Positions 33,978 to 42,546 of a stretch of DNA of 64,000 nt are shown here, piece after piece. This DNA is from Variovorax sp. JS1663. Lineage in GTDB: Bacteria > Pseudomonadota > Gammaproteobacteria > Burkholderiales > Burkholderiaceae_C. Made by a program: the position numbers and the translations under genes. The stretch is from positions 60,250-124,249 of the forward strand of contig NZ_LYMK01000017.1 in NCBI RefSeq assembly GCF_002157355.1, given 5' to 3'. Below the pieces are notes generated by a model. It was not told where the DNA came from. It saw only the letters and a program-made list of their open reading frames with translations, and did no database searches. The number at the start of each line of letters is the position of its first letter. Position 1 is the stretch's first letter.

Positions 33978-34868
33978 ATGACCATCGCTCGATTCCCGCT
34001 TGCCGCCGTTGCTCTGGGGGCGCTTCTTCTGACAGGTTGCCAGACCACCGACATGCAAATGGGCAGCCAGAGCGCCAAGACGGTAGCCACCGGCAGCGCT
34101 GCCGGCTCCGCCTCCGCCAATACCAGCAGCGCGCTCGAGCGCTGCGCCTCGCCGCTGGGCACCGTCTCGCTGATCGAGAACCAGCAGGCCGGTTGGTACA
34201 CCATCCTTCGCAACGAATACCGCCTGCCGCCCACGGCCAATCTGCTGCGCCTGCTGGTCCAGCAGTCCAACTGCTTCGTGGTGGTGGAGCGCGGCGCGGC
34301 CGGCATGAACGCCATGTCGCGCGAGCGCGACCTGATGGCCTCGGGCGAGATGCGCCAGGGCAGCAACTTCGGCCGCGGCCAGATGGTCGCTTCCGACTAC
34401 GGCCTGTCGCCTGAAATCGTCTTCAGCAACAGCAATGCCGGCGGCATGGGCGGTGGGCTCGGCGGCCTGGTCGGCGGACGCTACAGCGGCGTGCTGGCCG
34501 CGGTGGGGGGCAACCTCCAGACCAAGGAAGCCAGCGCCTTGCTGACCCTGATCGACAACCGCTCCGGCGTGCAGGTCGCGGCCTCCGAAGGCAGCGCCTC
34601 CAAGACCGACTTCGGCGCCTTCGGCTCCGTCTTCGGCGGCAGCGGCGGTGGCGCACTGGGTGGCTACACCAACACGGCGCAGGGCAAGGTGATCAGCGCC
34701 GCCTTCATGGATGCGTTCAACCAGATGGTCGTCTCGCTGCGCAACTACAAGGCGCAGACGGTGCAGGGCCAAGGCCTGGGCGGCGGCGGCCGGCTGGGTG
34801 TCGATGGCGGCGTGGCGCCGTCGCAGACCTCGGCCCCCGCCGAGCGCGCGCCTGCGCGCCGCAAGTGA
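33978..34868 (+). CDS. CsgG-family outer-membrane lipoprotein
   Basis: 296 aa. A lipoprotein signal peptide ends in LLTGC (Cys21). The body fits the CsgG/HfaB family: NLLRLLVQQSNCFVVVERG, DYGLSPEIVFSNSN and a Gly-rich loop (GGMGGGLGGLVGG), then ALLTLIDNRSGVQVAASEGSASKTDF. CsgG forms the curli secretion pore; no other csg genes are present, so it is more likely a stand-alone envelope lipoprotein of the family. A GGAGGAG ribosome site is eight bases before the ATG, and a strong terminator follows. Confidence 0.85.
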   Translation: MTIARFPLAAVALGALLLTGCQTTDMQMGSQSAKTVATGSAAGSASANTSSALERCASPLGTVSLIENQQAGWYTILRNEYRLPPTANLLRLLVQQSNCFVVVERGAAGMNAMSRERDLMASGEMRQGSNFGRGQMVASDYGLSPEIVFSNSNAGGMGGGLGGLVGGRYSGVLAAVGGNLQTKEASALLTLIDNRSGVQVAASEGSASKTDFGAFGSVFGGSGGGALGGYTNTAQGKVISAAFMDAFNQMVVSLRNYKAQTVQGQGLGGGGRLGVDGGVAPSQTSAPAERAPARRK

Positions 34869-34877
34869 CGAGAGGGA

Positions 34878-34944
34878 GCGCCGGACCATCGATCCGGCGC
34901 ACAAGAAAGCCCGGCCTCTTGTGCGAGCGCCGGGCTCTTTTTTT
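34878..34944 (+). terminator. Double hairpin and intrinsic terminator
   Basis: First hairpin GCGCCGGA (34878-34885) with TCCGGCGC (34893-34900). Second AGCCCGG (34908-34914) with CCGGGCT (34930-34936), directly followed by CTTTTTTT. It terminates the CsgG-like transcript. Confidence 0.9.
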
Positions 34945-34956
34945 GGGGGGAGCCGA

Positions 34957-36381
34957 TCAGAGGCTGAAGATCTTGCCCGGGTTCATGATGTTCTTCGGGT
35001 CGAGCGCGCGCTTGATGGTGCGCATCATGTCGATCGCGCCGACACCGGCCTCGCTCACCAGGAAGTCCATCTTGTGCAGGCCCACCCCGTGCTCGCCGGT
35101 GCAGGTGCCTTCGAGCGCGAGCGCGCGCGACACGAGCGCATGGTTGAGCTTCTCCGCCGTGACCCGCTCTTCGGGTGCATCGGGATCCAGCAGGTAGCCG
35201 AAGTGGAAGTTGCCGTCGCCCACGTGGCCGACCAGGAAGTAGGGGATGCCGCTCGCATCGGCCTCCGCCACCGATTCGAGCAGGCAGTCGGCCAGCCGCG
35301 AGATCGGCACACAGGTGTCGGTGCTGATCACGCGGCAGCCCGGGCGCGACTGCACCGCCGCGAAGTAGCTGTTGTGCCGGGCCGTCCACAGGCGCGTACG
35401 TTCCTCCGGCGTGCTGGCCCATTCGAAGGCCTTGCCGCCGTGGCCGCTGGCCAGCTCCTGCACTGTCTCGGCCTGCTCCTTCACGCCGGCCGGCGAGCCG
35501 TGGAACTCCATCAACAGCATCGGCTCCTCGCGCAGGCCCAGCTTTGAATAGGCATTCACCATGCGCACCGTGTTGACGTCGATCAGTTCCACGCGCGCGA
35601 TCGGCACGCCCAGCTGGATGATCTCGATGACGGTGCGCACCGCCGCCTCGATGCTCGGGAAGGAGCAGATCGCGGCCGACACCGCCTCGGGCAGGGGATA
35701 AAGGCGCAGCGTGATCTCGGTCACGACGCCCAGCGTGCCCTCGCTGCCGACCAGGAGGCGCGTGAGGTCGTAGCCGGCGGAGGACTTCTTCGCCCGCGTG
35801 CCGGTGCGGATCACCTCGCCGCTCGCGGTGACCACTTCGAGCGCCAGCACGTTCTCGCGCATGGTCCCGTAGCGCACCGCGTTCGTGCCGCTCGCGCGCG
35901 TGGCCGTCATGCCGCCGATCGAGGCATCGGCGCCGGGGTCGATGGGGAAGAACAGGCCGGTGCTCTTGATCTCCTCGTTGAGCTGCTTGCGCGTCACGCC
36001 GGGCTGCACCGTGACCGTGAGGTCCTCCGCATTGACCGAGAGCACGCGGTTCATGCGGCTCACGTCGATGCTGATGCCGCCCTGCACCGCGAGCAGATGG
36101 CCTTCGAGCGAGGAGCCGACGCCGAAGGGGATCACCGGCACGCTGTGCTCGCTCGCGAGCTTCACCGCATCGGCCACGTCCTGCGTGCTTTCCGCAAAGA
36201 CCACGGCCGCGGGCGGCGGCGCGTCGAAGGAGGACTCGTCGCGCCCGTGCTGCGTGCGCACGGCCAGCGCCGTGGAACACTGCTCGCCGAAGCGCGCCTT
36301 CAGGCCTTCGATCAGGGCATCGGGCACGTCGCGCAGCGCGATGGACGGCGTGAGGTGGGAGAGGGCGGTGGGCGCGTTCAT
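34957..36381 (-). CDS. FAD-linked oxidase, D-lactate dehydrogenase (cytochrome) type
   Basis: 474 aa. The FAD-binding PCMH fold carries VIPFGVGSSLEGHLL, the pyrophosphate loop GADASIGGMTATRASGTNAVRYG and GSEGTLGVVTEITLRLYP. The C-terminal FAD-oxidase domain has VGHVGDGNFHFGY and CTGEHGVGLHKMDFL, whose histidines bind a metal in LDHD/Dld proteins. It oxidises D-lactate or another D-2-hydroxy acid and passes electrons to the respiratory chain. I chose ATG at 36381, nine bases after AGGAG. It is divergent from the cobalamin adenosyltransferase gene. Confidence 0.92.
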   Translation of the reverse strand: MNAPTALSHLTPSIALRDVPDALIEGLKARFGEQCSTALAVRTQHGRDESSFDAPPPAAVVFAESTQDVADAVKLASEHSVPVIPFGVGSSLEGHLLAVQGGISIDVSRMNRVLSVNAEDLTVTVQPGVTRKQLNEEIKSTGLFFPIDPGADASIGGMTATRASGTNAVRYGTMRENVLALEVVTASGEVIRTGTRAKKSSAGYDLTRLLVGSEGTLGVVTEITLRLYPLPEAVSAAICSFPSIEAAVRTVIEIIQLGVPIARVELIDVNTVRMVNAYSKLGLREEPMLLMEFHGSPAGVKEQAETVQELASGHGGKAFEWASTPEERTRLWTARHNSYFAAVQSRPGCRVISTDTCVPISRLADCLLESVAEADASGIPYFLVGHVGDGNFHFGYLLDPDAPEERVTAEKLNHALVSRALALEGTCTGEHGVGLHKMDFLVSEAGVGAIDMMRTIKRALDPKNIMNPGKIFSL

Positions 36382-36440
36382 CGGCGGGTCTCCTGAGGGG
36401 GCTACCATTCTACGAACCGCATCTGCCGAACGACATCCAC

Positions 36441-37019
36441 ATGGGCAACCGACTCACACAGATCGCCACGCGCACCGGCGACGACGGCACCACCGGCCTC
36501 GGCGACAACACGCGCGTCCCAAAGGACCACCTGCGCGTGCAAGCCATGGGCGACGTGGACGAGCTCAATTCGCACATCGGCCTGCTGTTGTGCGAGCCGA
36601 TGCCGGACGGTGTGCGCGAGCTGCTGGTCGACGTGCAGCACCAGCTGTTCAACCTGGGCGGCGAACTGTCCATGCCCGGCTTCACGCTGCTGAAGGCCGA
36701 TGCGCTGCTGCAGCTGGACAACGCGCTGGCCGAGCACAACGCGGCGCTGCCACGGCTGGCCGAATTCATCCTGCCGGCCGGCACCCGCGCGGCCGCGCAG
36801 GCCCATGTGTGCCGCACCATCGCCCGGCGCGCCGAGCGCGCGGTCGTGTCGCTGGGCGCGCAGGCCGAGCTCAACGACGCACCGCGCCAATACCTCAACC
36901 GCCTGAGCGACCTGCTGTTCGTGCTGGCGCGCGTGCTCAACCGTGTCGACGGCGGCGACGACGTCTACTGGAAGAGCGAGCGCCTGGCGCGCGCTGCTGC
37001 GGCAGGCGGCGACGAATGA
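36441..37019 (+). CDS. Cob(I)alamin adenosyltransferase, PduO type
   Basis: 192 aa, converting cob(I)alamin and ATP to adenosylcobalamin. The N-terminal [24 protein letters not shown] is the ATP-binding signature, [10 protein letters not shown] the subunit contact, and [16 protein letters not shown] plus [17 protein letters not shown] complete the family motif. It is cytoplasmic and trimeric in known homologues. It stands next to a D-2-hydroxy-acid oxidase with which it has no known link. Confidence 0.95.
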   Translation: MGNRLTQIATRTGDDGTTGLGDNTRVPKDHLRVQAMGDVDELNSHIGLLLCEPMPDGVRELLVDVQHQLFNLGGELSMPGFTLLKADALLQLDNALAEHNAALPRLAEFILPAGTRAAAQAHVCRTIARRAERAVVSLGAQAELNDAPRQYLNRLSDLLFVLARVLNRVDGGDDVYWKSERLARAAAAGGDE

Positions 37020-37045
37020 ATCACCCGCTGCAAGAAGACCGCATC

Positions 37046-37399
37046 ATGTCGATCCCCTCCCTGACCTTCGCGAGCGCTGCCGTGCTCGCGGCCTGCCTCG
37101 CGCTGCCGTCGGCCGCATCGGCGCAGAACGCGAACGAGCCCCCCACGACGCAGCGCGCCCACACGCTGAAGTCGCCGCCCCGCGACAGCAAGGTCCTCGG
37201 CGGCATCCAGCGGGGCACCGATGCCGCCGGCCGGAGCATCGACCATGCAGACTCGGCGACCCGGCGCGGCGTCAACAACACGTCCGAGCGCGCGAGCCGG
37301 CCGATACGAAACTTCGGCGAATCGCTGGGCCGCAAGCTTCCCGGCGGATCGGGCCGCAGTTCGCAGCCCAACGTGGGACCGCAGGGCAGCGCCCCCTGA
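37046..37399 (+). CDS. Hypothetical secreted protein
   Basis: 117 aa. A clear signal peptide (residues 1-24, [20 protein letters not shown], cleavage near ASAQN) is followed by a polar, probably disordered mature part rich in Arg, Gly, Ser and Pro. I recognise no family. The ATG at 37046 has AAGAAG seven bases upstream; an in-frame ATG at 37016 overlaps the adenosyltransferase stop but would bury the signal peptide. Periplasmic or surface location is likely. Confidence 0.65.
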   Translation: MSIPSLTFASAAVLAACLALPSAASAQNANEPPTTQRAHTLKSPPRDSKVLGGIQRGTDAAGRSIDHADSATRRGVNNTSERASRPIRNFGESLGRKLPGGSGRSSQPNVGPQGSAP

Positions 37400-37415
37400 A
37401 GCGCTGCGGCGCGTG

Positions 37416-37430
37416 TTTACCCGCGCTTAC
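37416..37430 (+). promoter_or_regulatory. Direct repeat upstream of the RcnB-like gene
   Basis: TTTAC-CCGCG-CTTAC, two near-identical pentamers ten bases apart, 92 bases before the rcnB-like start. The spacing fits binding by an OmpR-family regulator to one face of the helix. Weak evidence. Confidence 0.3.
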
Positions 37431-37521
37431 ATCCTTCATGGCCGCCACATCCGTGGCCTGCGTGCGCGACACATGGGCTTCCCACAATGCCTCCATGTTC
37501 CAACGCAATGAAGGAGTCGTG

Positions 37522-37929
37522 ATGAACAAGCACAGCAGGATCCGTACGAGTGCCGTCGCCGCGGTGCTGGCCCTTGGCATGGCCGGCAGTGCCCTGGCCC
37601 ATGACGGTGGCCACCGGGATCATGAGCGCCGCTGGGAAGAGGGCCCGCGCCATTCGCAGCGCTTCGAGCGCGAGCATGATCGCCGCGGCTGGGAGCGCCG
37701 CCACTATCACCACGAATCCGATCGCCGCGACTGGGACGGGCACCGCGAATGGCGCCGCGGCGGCTACGTGCCGCACAGCTACCGCGGCCAGGGGTACGAG
37801 GTCCGCGACTGGCGCGCTTACCGTCTGCAGGCGCCGCCGAGCGGCTATCACTGGGTCCAGGCGGATGGCAATTTCGTGCTGGCCGCAGTGGCGACCGGCC
37901 TGATCGCCCAGATCATCGCTTCGCAGTAA
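37522..37929 (+). CDS. RcnB family periplasmic protein
   Basis: 135 aa. A signal peptide (residues 1-24, cleavage near ALAHD) is followed by a stretch very rich in His, Arg and Asp ([15 protein letters not shown] and similar) that could bind metal. The C-terminal RcnB-like motif is [38 protein letters not shown]. RcnB takes part in nickel/cobalt homeostasis in E. coli, but most Burkholderiales members are uncharacterised. An AAGGAG ribosome site precedes the ATG at 37522. Confidence 0.88.
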   Translation: MNKHSRIRTSAVAAVLALGMAGSALAHDGGHRDHERRWEEGPRHSQRFEREHDRRGWERRHYHHESDRRDWDGHREWRRGGYVPHSYRGQGYEVRDWRAYRLQAPPSGYHWVQADGNFVLAAVATGLIAQIIASQ

Positions 37930-37947
37930 GCGACGTGGCTCGGGGGC

Positions 37948-38178
37948 TCAGGCGGCCGCTGCCGCCGTCTGAGCGCACACGTTGCGCCCGGTGATGGTGA
38001 GCCGCAGCCCGCCGCCGTGCCATTCGAGCCAGTTCAGGGTCACGTAGGCCTCGATGTCGGCATCGGCGATCCGGTCGGCATGACGCTGTTTCAGCAACTC
38101 GACCGTGGCCGGCAGCGCCTGCCGCAGCCTTTCCCGCGCCGCGGCTTCGTTGGCCGCGGAAGCGGCGGGTGGGCGCAT
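37948..38178 (-). CDS. Hypothetical protein, 76 aa
   Basis: Small cytoplasmic protein without a recognised domain: an Arg/Ala-rich helix (AAARERLRQALPATVELLKQ), then ADIEAYVTLNWLEWHGGGLRLTITGRNVC. The second part looks conserved (aromatics and glycines in order). I chose ATG at 38178; a TTG start at 38202 would add eight residues. It converges on the rcnB-like gene with 18 bases between. Confidence 0.55.
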   Translation of the reverse strand: MRPPAASAANEAAARERLRQALPATVELLKQRHADRIADADIEAYVTLNWLEWHGGGLRLTITGRNVCAQTAAAAA

Positions 38179-38304
38179 GAGAGAAGTCGATGCCTTGGCC
38201 AAGATCGCTCCGATTCGCGAGAAGAAAGTACCAATGTACGCTTCCTGGCCGCCGCGTCACGGACCTTTTTATCGGTTTCGCGACCCGCAACGCGGATCGG
38301 CGCC

Positions 38305-38796
38305 TCACTTGCGGGGCGTCTTCAGCAGCTTGCTGACTTCGTCGACGTTCGAGCGGATGCGCTGGCTCACGATGTCGAAGGCCTCGGCCTGCGAGCGCGC
38401 CGCCAGTTCCGAGAGCTCGCGGATGTCGTCCAGCGCCTGCTTGAAGGCGGCCCTGCCCAGCGCGTCGAGCTTGGCGAGGTTCTCGCGCGGCTCCGCGGGC
38501 GACATGCCCTTGACGGCACCCTGCCATTCCACGATCGAGGCCTTGAGCATCTCCGTTTGCCGCTGCACCACGGCCTGCAGGCCTTGGTAAGACTTCTCGT
38601 TCGCCTCCATCAGCGCGGCCAGGTCCTTGCGCCCGCTCTCCACGATCGTGCTGGCCGCGCCCGCCAGCGGAAGGTTCTGAAGCCGATCGGCCATGCCCTT
38701 GAGCGGCTTGATGAAGGCGTCCTGGACGTCGTCCGCGACCGTCGGGCGCGCCTTCTTCGCCCCCGCGCTGCTGCTGCTCGTCCTGCTGGTTGCCAT
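38305..38796 (-). CDS. Phasin family protein
   Basis: 163 aa, a phasin that would coat polyhydroxyalkanoate granules. A Ser/Ala-rich N-terminus (MATSRTSSSSAGAKKARPTV) precedes helical amphipathic segments, including DLAALMEANEKSYQGLQAVVQRQTEMLKASI and ALDDIRELSELAARSQAEAFDIVSQRI, typical of the TIGR01841/Phasin_2 families. I chose ATG at 38796 after GGAG. It is divergent from the tetR gene, sharing a region with one copy of the tetR operator. Confidence 0.85.
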   Translation of the reverse strand: MATSRTSSSSAGAKKARPTVADDVQDAFIKPLKGMADRLQNLPLAGAASTIVESGRKDLAALMEANEKSYQGLQAVVQRQTEMLKASIVEWQGAVKGMSPAEPRENLAKLDALGRAAFKQALDDIRELSELAARSQAEAFDIVSQRIRSNVDEVSKLLKTPRK

Positions 38797-38892
38797 GCTT
38801 GTGACTCCGGGTTGTTGATTGGGAGCCGCCACGATACGCCCATACCCCGACCGGATGGAAGTCGCAAAGCCCCGAAAAACTTCGCCTTGCAA

Positions 38893-38912
38893 TTTCGCAC
38901 GCATGTGCTAAA
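38893..38912 (+). promoter_or_regulatory. TetR operator O1 and tetR promoter
   Basis: Dyad TCGCAC-GCAT-GTGC(TA) at 38895-38910, placed exactly in the 16-base spacer between a -35 TTGCAA (38887-38892) and a -10 TAAATT (38909-38914). The tetR ATG is only eight bases after the -10, so the transcript would be nearly leaderless. Confidence 0.65.
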
Positions 38913-38921
38913 TTTCGCCAC

Positions 38922-39524
38922 ATGGACGCGAAGACCCAGAAGAGCGAGATGACCCGCACCGCCATCGTCGGCGCGGCGATGGATCTCGCCTCGGCCGAGG
39001 GCCTGGACGCCATCACCCTGCAGGCGGTGGCCACGCGGCTGGGCCTGTCCAAAAGCGGGGTGTTCTCCCGCGTCGGTTCGCGCGAGGCGCTGCAGAAGGC
39101 GGTGATCGAGGAATTCGGCCGCCGCTTCCTGGCCGACGTTTTCGTGCCCGCCATGCAGAAGCCCAAGGGCGTGGCGCGCCTCGACGAGATCGTCTCGCGC
39201 TGGATCGTGCGCACCCGCGACATCGAGACCGAGACCGGCTGCATCTATACCGCCGGCGCCTTCGAGTACGACGACCGCGAGGGAGAGCTGCGCGACCTGC
39301 TGGTCGAAGAGGTCACGCGCTGGCGCGCCGCGCTGCGCCGCAGCGTGCTGCAGGCGGTGGAGACCGGCGAGCTGCGCGCCGATACCGATGCGGCGCAGCT
39401 GGTCAGCGAGATCAACGGCCTGATCATGTCCTTGCTGCACGACGCGCGCTTCCTGCGCGATACCCGGGCTGCCGAACGCGCCCGGCTCACCTGGCAGCGG
39501 CTGCTCGCCAGCTACCGGGCCTGA
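38922..39524 (+). CDS. TetR family transcriptional regulator
   Basis: 200 aa. The N-terminal HTH is IVGAAMDLASAEGLDAITLQAVATRLGLSKSGVFSRVGSREALQ. The C-terminal ligand domain (DIETETGCIYTAGAFEYDDREGEL) resembles the TetR_C group of YbiH-like regulators. It is probably a repressor that acts on itself and on the following small operon through two matching operators, released by a small hydrophobic ligand. The ATG at 38922 follows almost directly on the putative -10. Confidence 0.9.
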   Translation: MDAKTQKSEMTRTAIVGAAMDLASAEGLDAITLQAVATRLGLSKSGVFSRVGSREALQKAVIEEFGRRFLADVFVPAMQKPKGVARLDEIVSRWIVRTRDIETETGCIYTAGAFEYDDREGELRDLLVEEVTRWRAALRRSVLQAVETGELRADTDAAQLVSEINGLIMSLLHDARFLRDTRAAERARLTWQRLLASYRA

Positions 39525-39565
39525 ATCCCATGCACCCGGCTGTCCTTGCCCTTTGCTCGTTCGAA

Positions 39566-39587
39566 TTTCGCACAAGCGTGCGATAAA
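39566..39587 (+). promoter_or_regulatory. TetR operator O2
   Basis: Perfect dyad TCGCAC-AAGC-GTGCGA (39568-39583), 15 bases upstream of the 37-aa gene. It shares the TTTCGCAC-N4-GTGC core and surroundings with O1; TTCGAA and GATAAA flank it at the same 16-base spacing. However, an ATG ten bases after that -10 with an AAGGAG between would leave the ribosome site outside the transcript, so the promoter may lie further upstream. Confidence 0.65.
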
Positions 39588-39597
39588 GGAGAAAACC

Positions 39598-39711
39598 ATG
39601 TTGATCGCTCTTCTGTTCCTCGGTGCCTGCCTGGTCGGCCTGGGTGTGCGCACGGTCGTCGGTACCGTGCGCAGCCTGCCTCGTACCAACGAGGACTGGG
39701 TCTGGTACTGA
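39598..39711 (+). CDS. Small membrane peptide, 37 aa
   Basis: ATG at 39598 preceded by AAAGGAG at seven bases; stop at 39709-39711. The sequence starts MLIALLFLGACLVGLGVRTV, one hydrophobic helix, and ends with a polar tail TNEDWVWY. It has no known homologue that I can name. It lies 13 bases before the alpha/beta hydrolase gene and directly behind operator O2. It is probably a genuine small protein co-expressed with the hydrolase. Confidence 0.65.
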   Translation: MLIALLFLGACLVGLGVRTVVGTVRSLPRTNEDWVWY

Positions 39712-39723
39712 AAAGGAAGCGTG

Positions 39724-40632
39724 ATGCCGACTGCCACTTCCGCTTCGCCCGCGGCCGCCGCGGCCTCCAACTACTACGGCGCCAGCCCGTGGATGCGTGC
39801 GCTGCGGCTGGCCTTGGGCGCCTCGCAGCGGGCCTGGCCCGCGCTGGCGGTGCGGGCCGCCTACCGCCTCTTCGGTACGCCGCTGCCCCTCAAGTGGCTC
39901 AACCGCCGCCACGGCCCGGCGGCCGGTTGGCAGCGCGAGGCCTGGGCTTTCGAGGATGCCGACCTGGGCCTGTACACGCCGGCCGCCATCACGCTGGGCG
40001 CACCGCGCGTGCTGCTGGTGCACGGCTGGGGCGGCCACGCCGGGCAGATGGTGCCGCTGGCGCAGGCTTTGGTGGCGGCGGGCTTCGCGCCGCTTCTCCT
40101 GGAAATGCCGGCCCATGGCCGCAGCGCCGGCACGGTCAGCAACCTGCCGCAGTTCGCGCGTGCGATCGAGTACGTGGCGGCCCGCCTGGCCCTGGAAGGT
40201 TCGCCGCTCAGGGCGGTTGCCGCCCACTCGCTGGGCGCGAATGCCCTGGCCTATGCCGCCAGCCGCGGCCTGCGCGCGGAGCGCCTGGTGCTGCTGGCAC
40301 CGCCGGCATCGCCGCATGCCTTCACGCGCTACTTCGCTCATGTGTTCGGCCTGAGCGAGCGCACCCGCGCCGCCATGCAGCACCGCATCGAGGCGCGCGA
40401 AGGCATCCTGATGCCGTTGCTGGAGCCGGCCGCCGTCGGCCCGCGCATCGCGCAGCCGACGCTGGTGGTGCACGACCGCGACGACCGCGTGAACCGTTTC
40501 GCCGACGGCGTGGCCTACCGCGATGCGATCGCCGGTGCGCGGCTGCTCGCCACCGAGGCACTGGGCCACCGCCGCATCCTGCGGGAGCCACCCGTGCTGG
40601 AGCAGGTCACCGCCTTCATCGCGGCGGCCTGA
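39724..40632 (+). CDS. Alpha/beta hydrolase
   Basis: 302 aa with an alpha/beta-hydrolase fold: oxyanion-side VLLVHGWGGHAGQM, nucleophile elbow AAHSLGANAL (Ser), acid in VVHDRDDRVN and the His in EALGHRRILRE. A hydrophobic, Ala-rich N-terminal extension of about 80 residues precedes the core. The GGAAG ribosome site favours ATG at 39724 over the GTG three bases earlier. Part of the TetR-controlled unit; a lipid or hydrophobic ester substrate is likely given the phasin and TetR context (inference). Confidence 0.88.
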   Translation: MPTATSASPAAAAASNYYGASPWMRALRLALGASQRAWPALAVRAAYRLFGTPLPLKWLNRRHGPAAGWQREAWAFEDADLGLYTPAAITLGAPRVLLVHGWGGHAGQMVPLAQALVAAGFAPLLLEMPAHGRSAGTVSNLPQFARAIEYVAARLALEGSPLRAVAAHSLGANALAYAASRGLRAERLVLLAPPASPHAFTRYFAHVFGLSERTRAAMQHRIEAREGILMPLLEPAAVGPRIAQPTLVVHDRDDRVNRFADGVAYRDAIAGARLLATEALGHRRILREPPVLEQVTAFIAAA

Positions 40633-40641
40633 AGCAAGATC

Positions 40642-40920
40642 TCAGCGCGCCGCGAATGCGGCGCCGTCCGGCAGCTCGATCTTCACCTCGAGCACCTCCA
40701 GGTCGTCCTGCTTTTCGAGGTTGACCTTGATGTCCTCGGCATTGATCGAGACGTACTTGGAGATCACCGCGATCAGCTCACGCTGCAGCTCCGGCAGGTA
40801 GTCCGGCCGGCGCTTGCCGCTCAGGCTGCTGCGCTCGTGCGCGAGGATGATCTGCAGCCGCTCCTTCGCGACCGCCGCCGTCTTCTTCTTTTCGCCCAGC
40901 AGGAACGAGAGGAAAGACAT
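40642..40920 (-). CDS. minE: Cell division topological specificity factor MinE
   Basis: 92 aa. The N-terminal [24 protein letters not shown] contains the membrane-targeting and MinD-binding (anti-MinCD) segment. The C-terminal dimer domain ([30 protein letters not shown]) follows. It triggers MinD ATP hydrolysis to produce pole-to-pole oscillation. It is the last gene of the minCDE operon, three bases after minD. Confidence 0.96.
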   Translation of the reverse strand: MSFLSFLLGEKKKTAAVAKERLQIILAHERSSLSGKRRPDYLPELQRELIAVISKYVSINAEDIKVNLEKQDDLEVLEVKIELPDGAAFAAR

Positions 40921-40923
40921 CCA

Positions 40924-41742
40924 TTACCTCCCGCCGAAGAAGCGCTTGAAGAAGCTGGGCTTCTCCGCGTCGACGAAGCGCATCGGCCTGTCCTCGCCGA
41001 GGAAGCGCGCGATCACGTCGGCGTAGGCCTGCGCCACCAGGCTCTCCTTGTCGTGGATCACCGGGATGCCCTGGTTGGAGGCTTGCAGCACGCTCTCCGA
41101 CTCGGGGATCACGCCGATCAGCTTGATGCGCAGGATGTCCTGGATGTCCTCCAGCGACAGCATCTGCCCACCGGCCACGCGGTTCGGGTTGTAGCGCGTG
41201 ATCAGCAGGTGCTCCTTGACCGGCTCGCCGCCTTCCTTGGCGCGCTTGGTCTTGGAGCCGAGCATGCCGAGGATGCGGTCCGAATCGCGCACCGAGGAGA
41301 CCTCGGGGTTGGTCACGATCAGCGCCTCGTCGGCGAAGTGCATCGCCATCAGCGCGCCGGTCTCGATGCCGGCGGGCGAGTCGCACACGATGTAGTCGAA
41401 GCCCTGCTCGTCCAGCTCCTTGAGGATCTTCTCCACGCCCTCCTGTTTGAGCGCGTCCTTGTCGCGCGTCTGCGAGGCGGCCAGCACGAACAGGTTGTCG
41501 CACTGCTTGTCCTTGATCAGCGCCTGGCTCAGGTTGGCTTCGCCCTGGATCACGTTGATCAGGTCGTAGACCACGCGGCGCTCGCATCCCATGATCAGGT
41601 CCAGGTTGCGCAGGCCCACGTCGAAGTCGATCACGGCCGTCTTTTTGCCCGCCAGCGCGAGGCCCGACGCGAAGCTCGCGCTCGTGGTCGTCTTGCCGAC
41701 GCCGCCCTTGCCCGAGGTCACCACCACAATCTTGGCTGCCAT
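40924..41742 (-). CDS. minD: Septum site-determining ATPase MinD
   Basis: 272-aa deviant Walker ATPase: GKGGVGKTTTSASFASGLAL at the N-terminus, VIDFDVGLRNLDLIMGCERRVVYD, and VCDSPAGIETGALMAM. The C-terminus ends SFFKRFFGGR, the amphipathic membrane-targeting helix. It recruits MinC and MinE to the membrane. It lies between minC (48 bases upstream) and minE. Confidence 0.97.
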   Translation of the reverse strand: MAAKIVVVTSGKGGVGKTTTSASFASGLALAGKKTAVIDFDVGLRNLDLIMGCERRVVYDLINVIQGEANLSQALIKDKQCDNLFVLAASQTRDKDALKQEGVEKILKELDEQGFDYIVCDSPAGIETGALMAMHFADEALIVTNPEVSSVRDSDRILGMLGSKTKRAKEGGEPVKEHLLITRYNPNRVAGGQMLSLEDIQDILRIKLIGVIPESESVLQASNQGIPVIHDKESLVAQAYADVIARFLGEDRPMRFVDAEKPSFFKRFFGGR

Positions 41743-41790
41743 TCCGTTCCTTCTCTATCGTTTCGTTCGTTCAGGTGTGCGCGCGCATCG

Positions 41791-42546
41791 TCATTCGATG
41801 GCGCTCATCACGATCTTTTTTCCGTCCAGCGAAATCTGTGCCGGCTTGCCCGCGATCTGCTCCGGCAGCGCGACTTCCGAGGTGCGGTAGATGCCCGCGA
41901 TCGCCACCAGCTCCGCTTCCATGCAGGTGGTGAAGATGCGCGCCTCGGTATTGCCGCGCGCACCGGCGATCGCCTTGCCGCGCAGCGGCGCGTACACGTG
42001 CACGTTGCCATCCGCGATCACCTCGGCGCCGTAGTTGACCACCGCCGTCACCACCACGTCGCCGCCGCGCGCGTAGACCTGCTGGCCCGATCGCAGCGGC
42101 TTGTCGATCACCAGCGTGCCTGCGGCCGGTACCGGCACCTCGCGCACGATCTGGGGCTGCTGTGCCTGGGCCGGCGGTGCGGGCGGCCGCGGGCTGGGCG
42201 CGGGCGGCACCGGCATCGCGGTCACCGACAGGCCGGCGGCCCGCGCCGCCGCATTCTGGGCATTGCTGCCGCCGCGCACCGCGATCGGCTGCGTCTGGTG
42301 GCGCGCCAGCAGCGCGCGCAGGGCGGCGAAGTCGAACTCGGCCGGGGCCTGCGCATCCTGCAGCAGCGACAGGTCGATGACCACCGGCTCCTGGTCGAAG
42401 AAGTCCGGTGAGTCGGCCAGCTGCACGTCCAGCGCGGCAGCGAGGACGTCCAGGTCCGCCGTCTTGAGGATCACGGCAATCAGCGGAAGCGTCGCGCTCT
42501 TGAATTCGAAAACCGCTCGGGTGCGCGCGGCGGATGCATCGGCCAT
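41791..42546 (-). CDS. minC: Septum site-determining protein MinC
   Basis: 251 aa. The N-terminal FtsZ-inhibiting domain spans about 1-115 (FEFKSATLPLIAVILKTADLDVLAAAL). A long Pro-rich linker (VPPAPSPRPPAPPAQAQQP) is followed by the C-terminal beta-helix domain: DKPLRSGQQVYARGGDVVVTAVVNYGAEVIADGNVHVYAPLRGKA, which binds MinD. It blocks Z-ring assembly at poles. First gene of minCDE; it is divergent from a hypothetical gene across 185 bases. Confidence 0.96.
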   Translation of the reverse strand: MADASAARTRAVFEFKSATLPLIAVILKTADLDVLAAALDVQLADSPDFFDQEPVVIDLSLLQDAQAPAEFDFAALRALLARHQTQPIAVRGGSNAQNAAARAAGLSVTAMPVPPAPSPRPPAPPAQAQQPQIVREVPVPAAGTLVIDKPLRSGQQVYARGGDVVVTAVVNYGAEVIADGNVHVYAPLRGKAIAGARGNTEARIFTTCMEAELVAIAGIYRTSEVALPEQIAGKPAQISLDGKKIVMSAIE

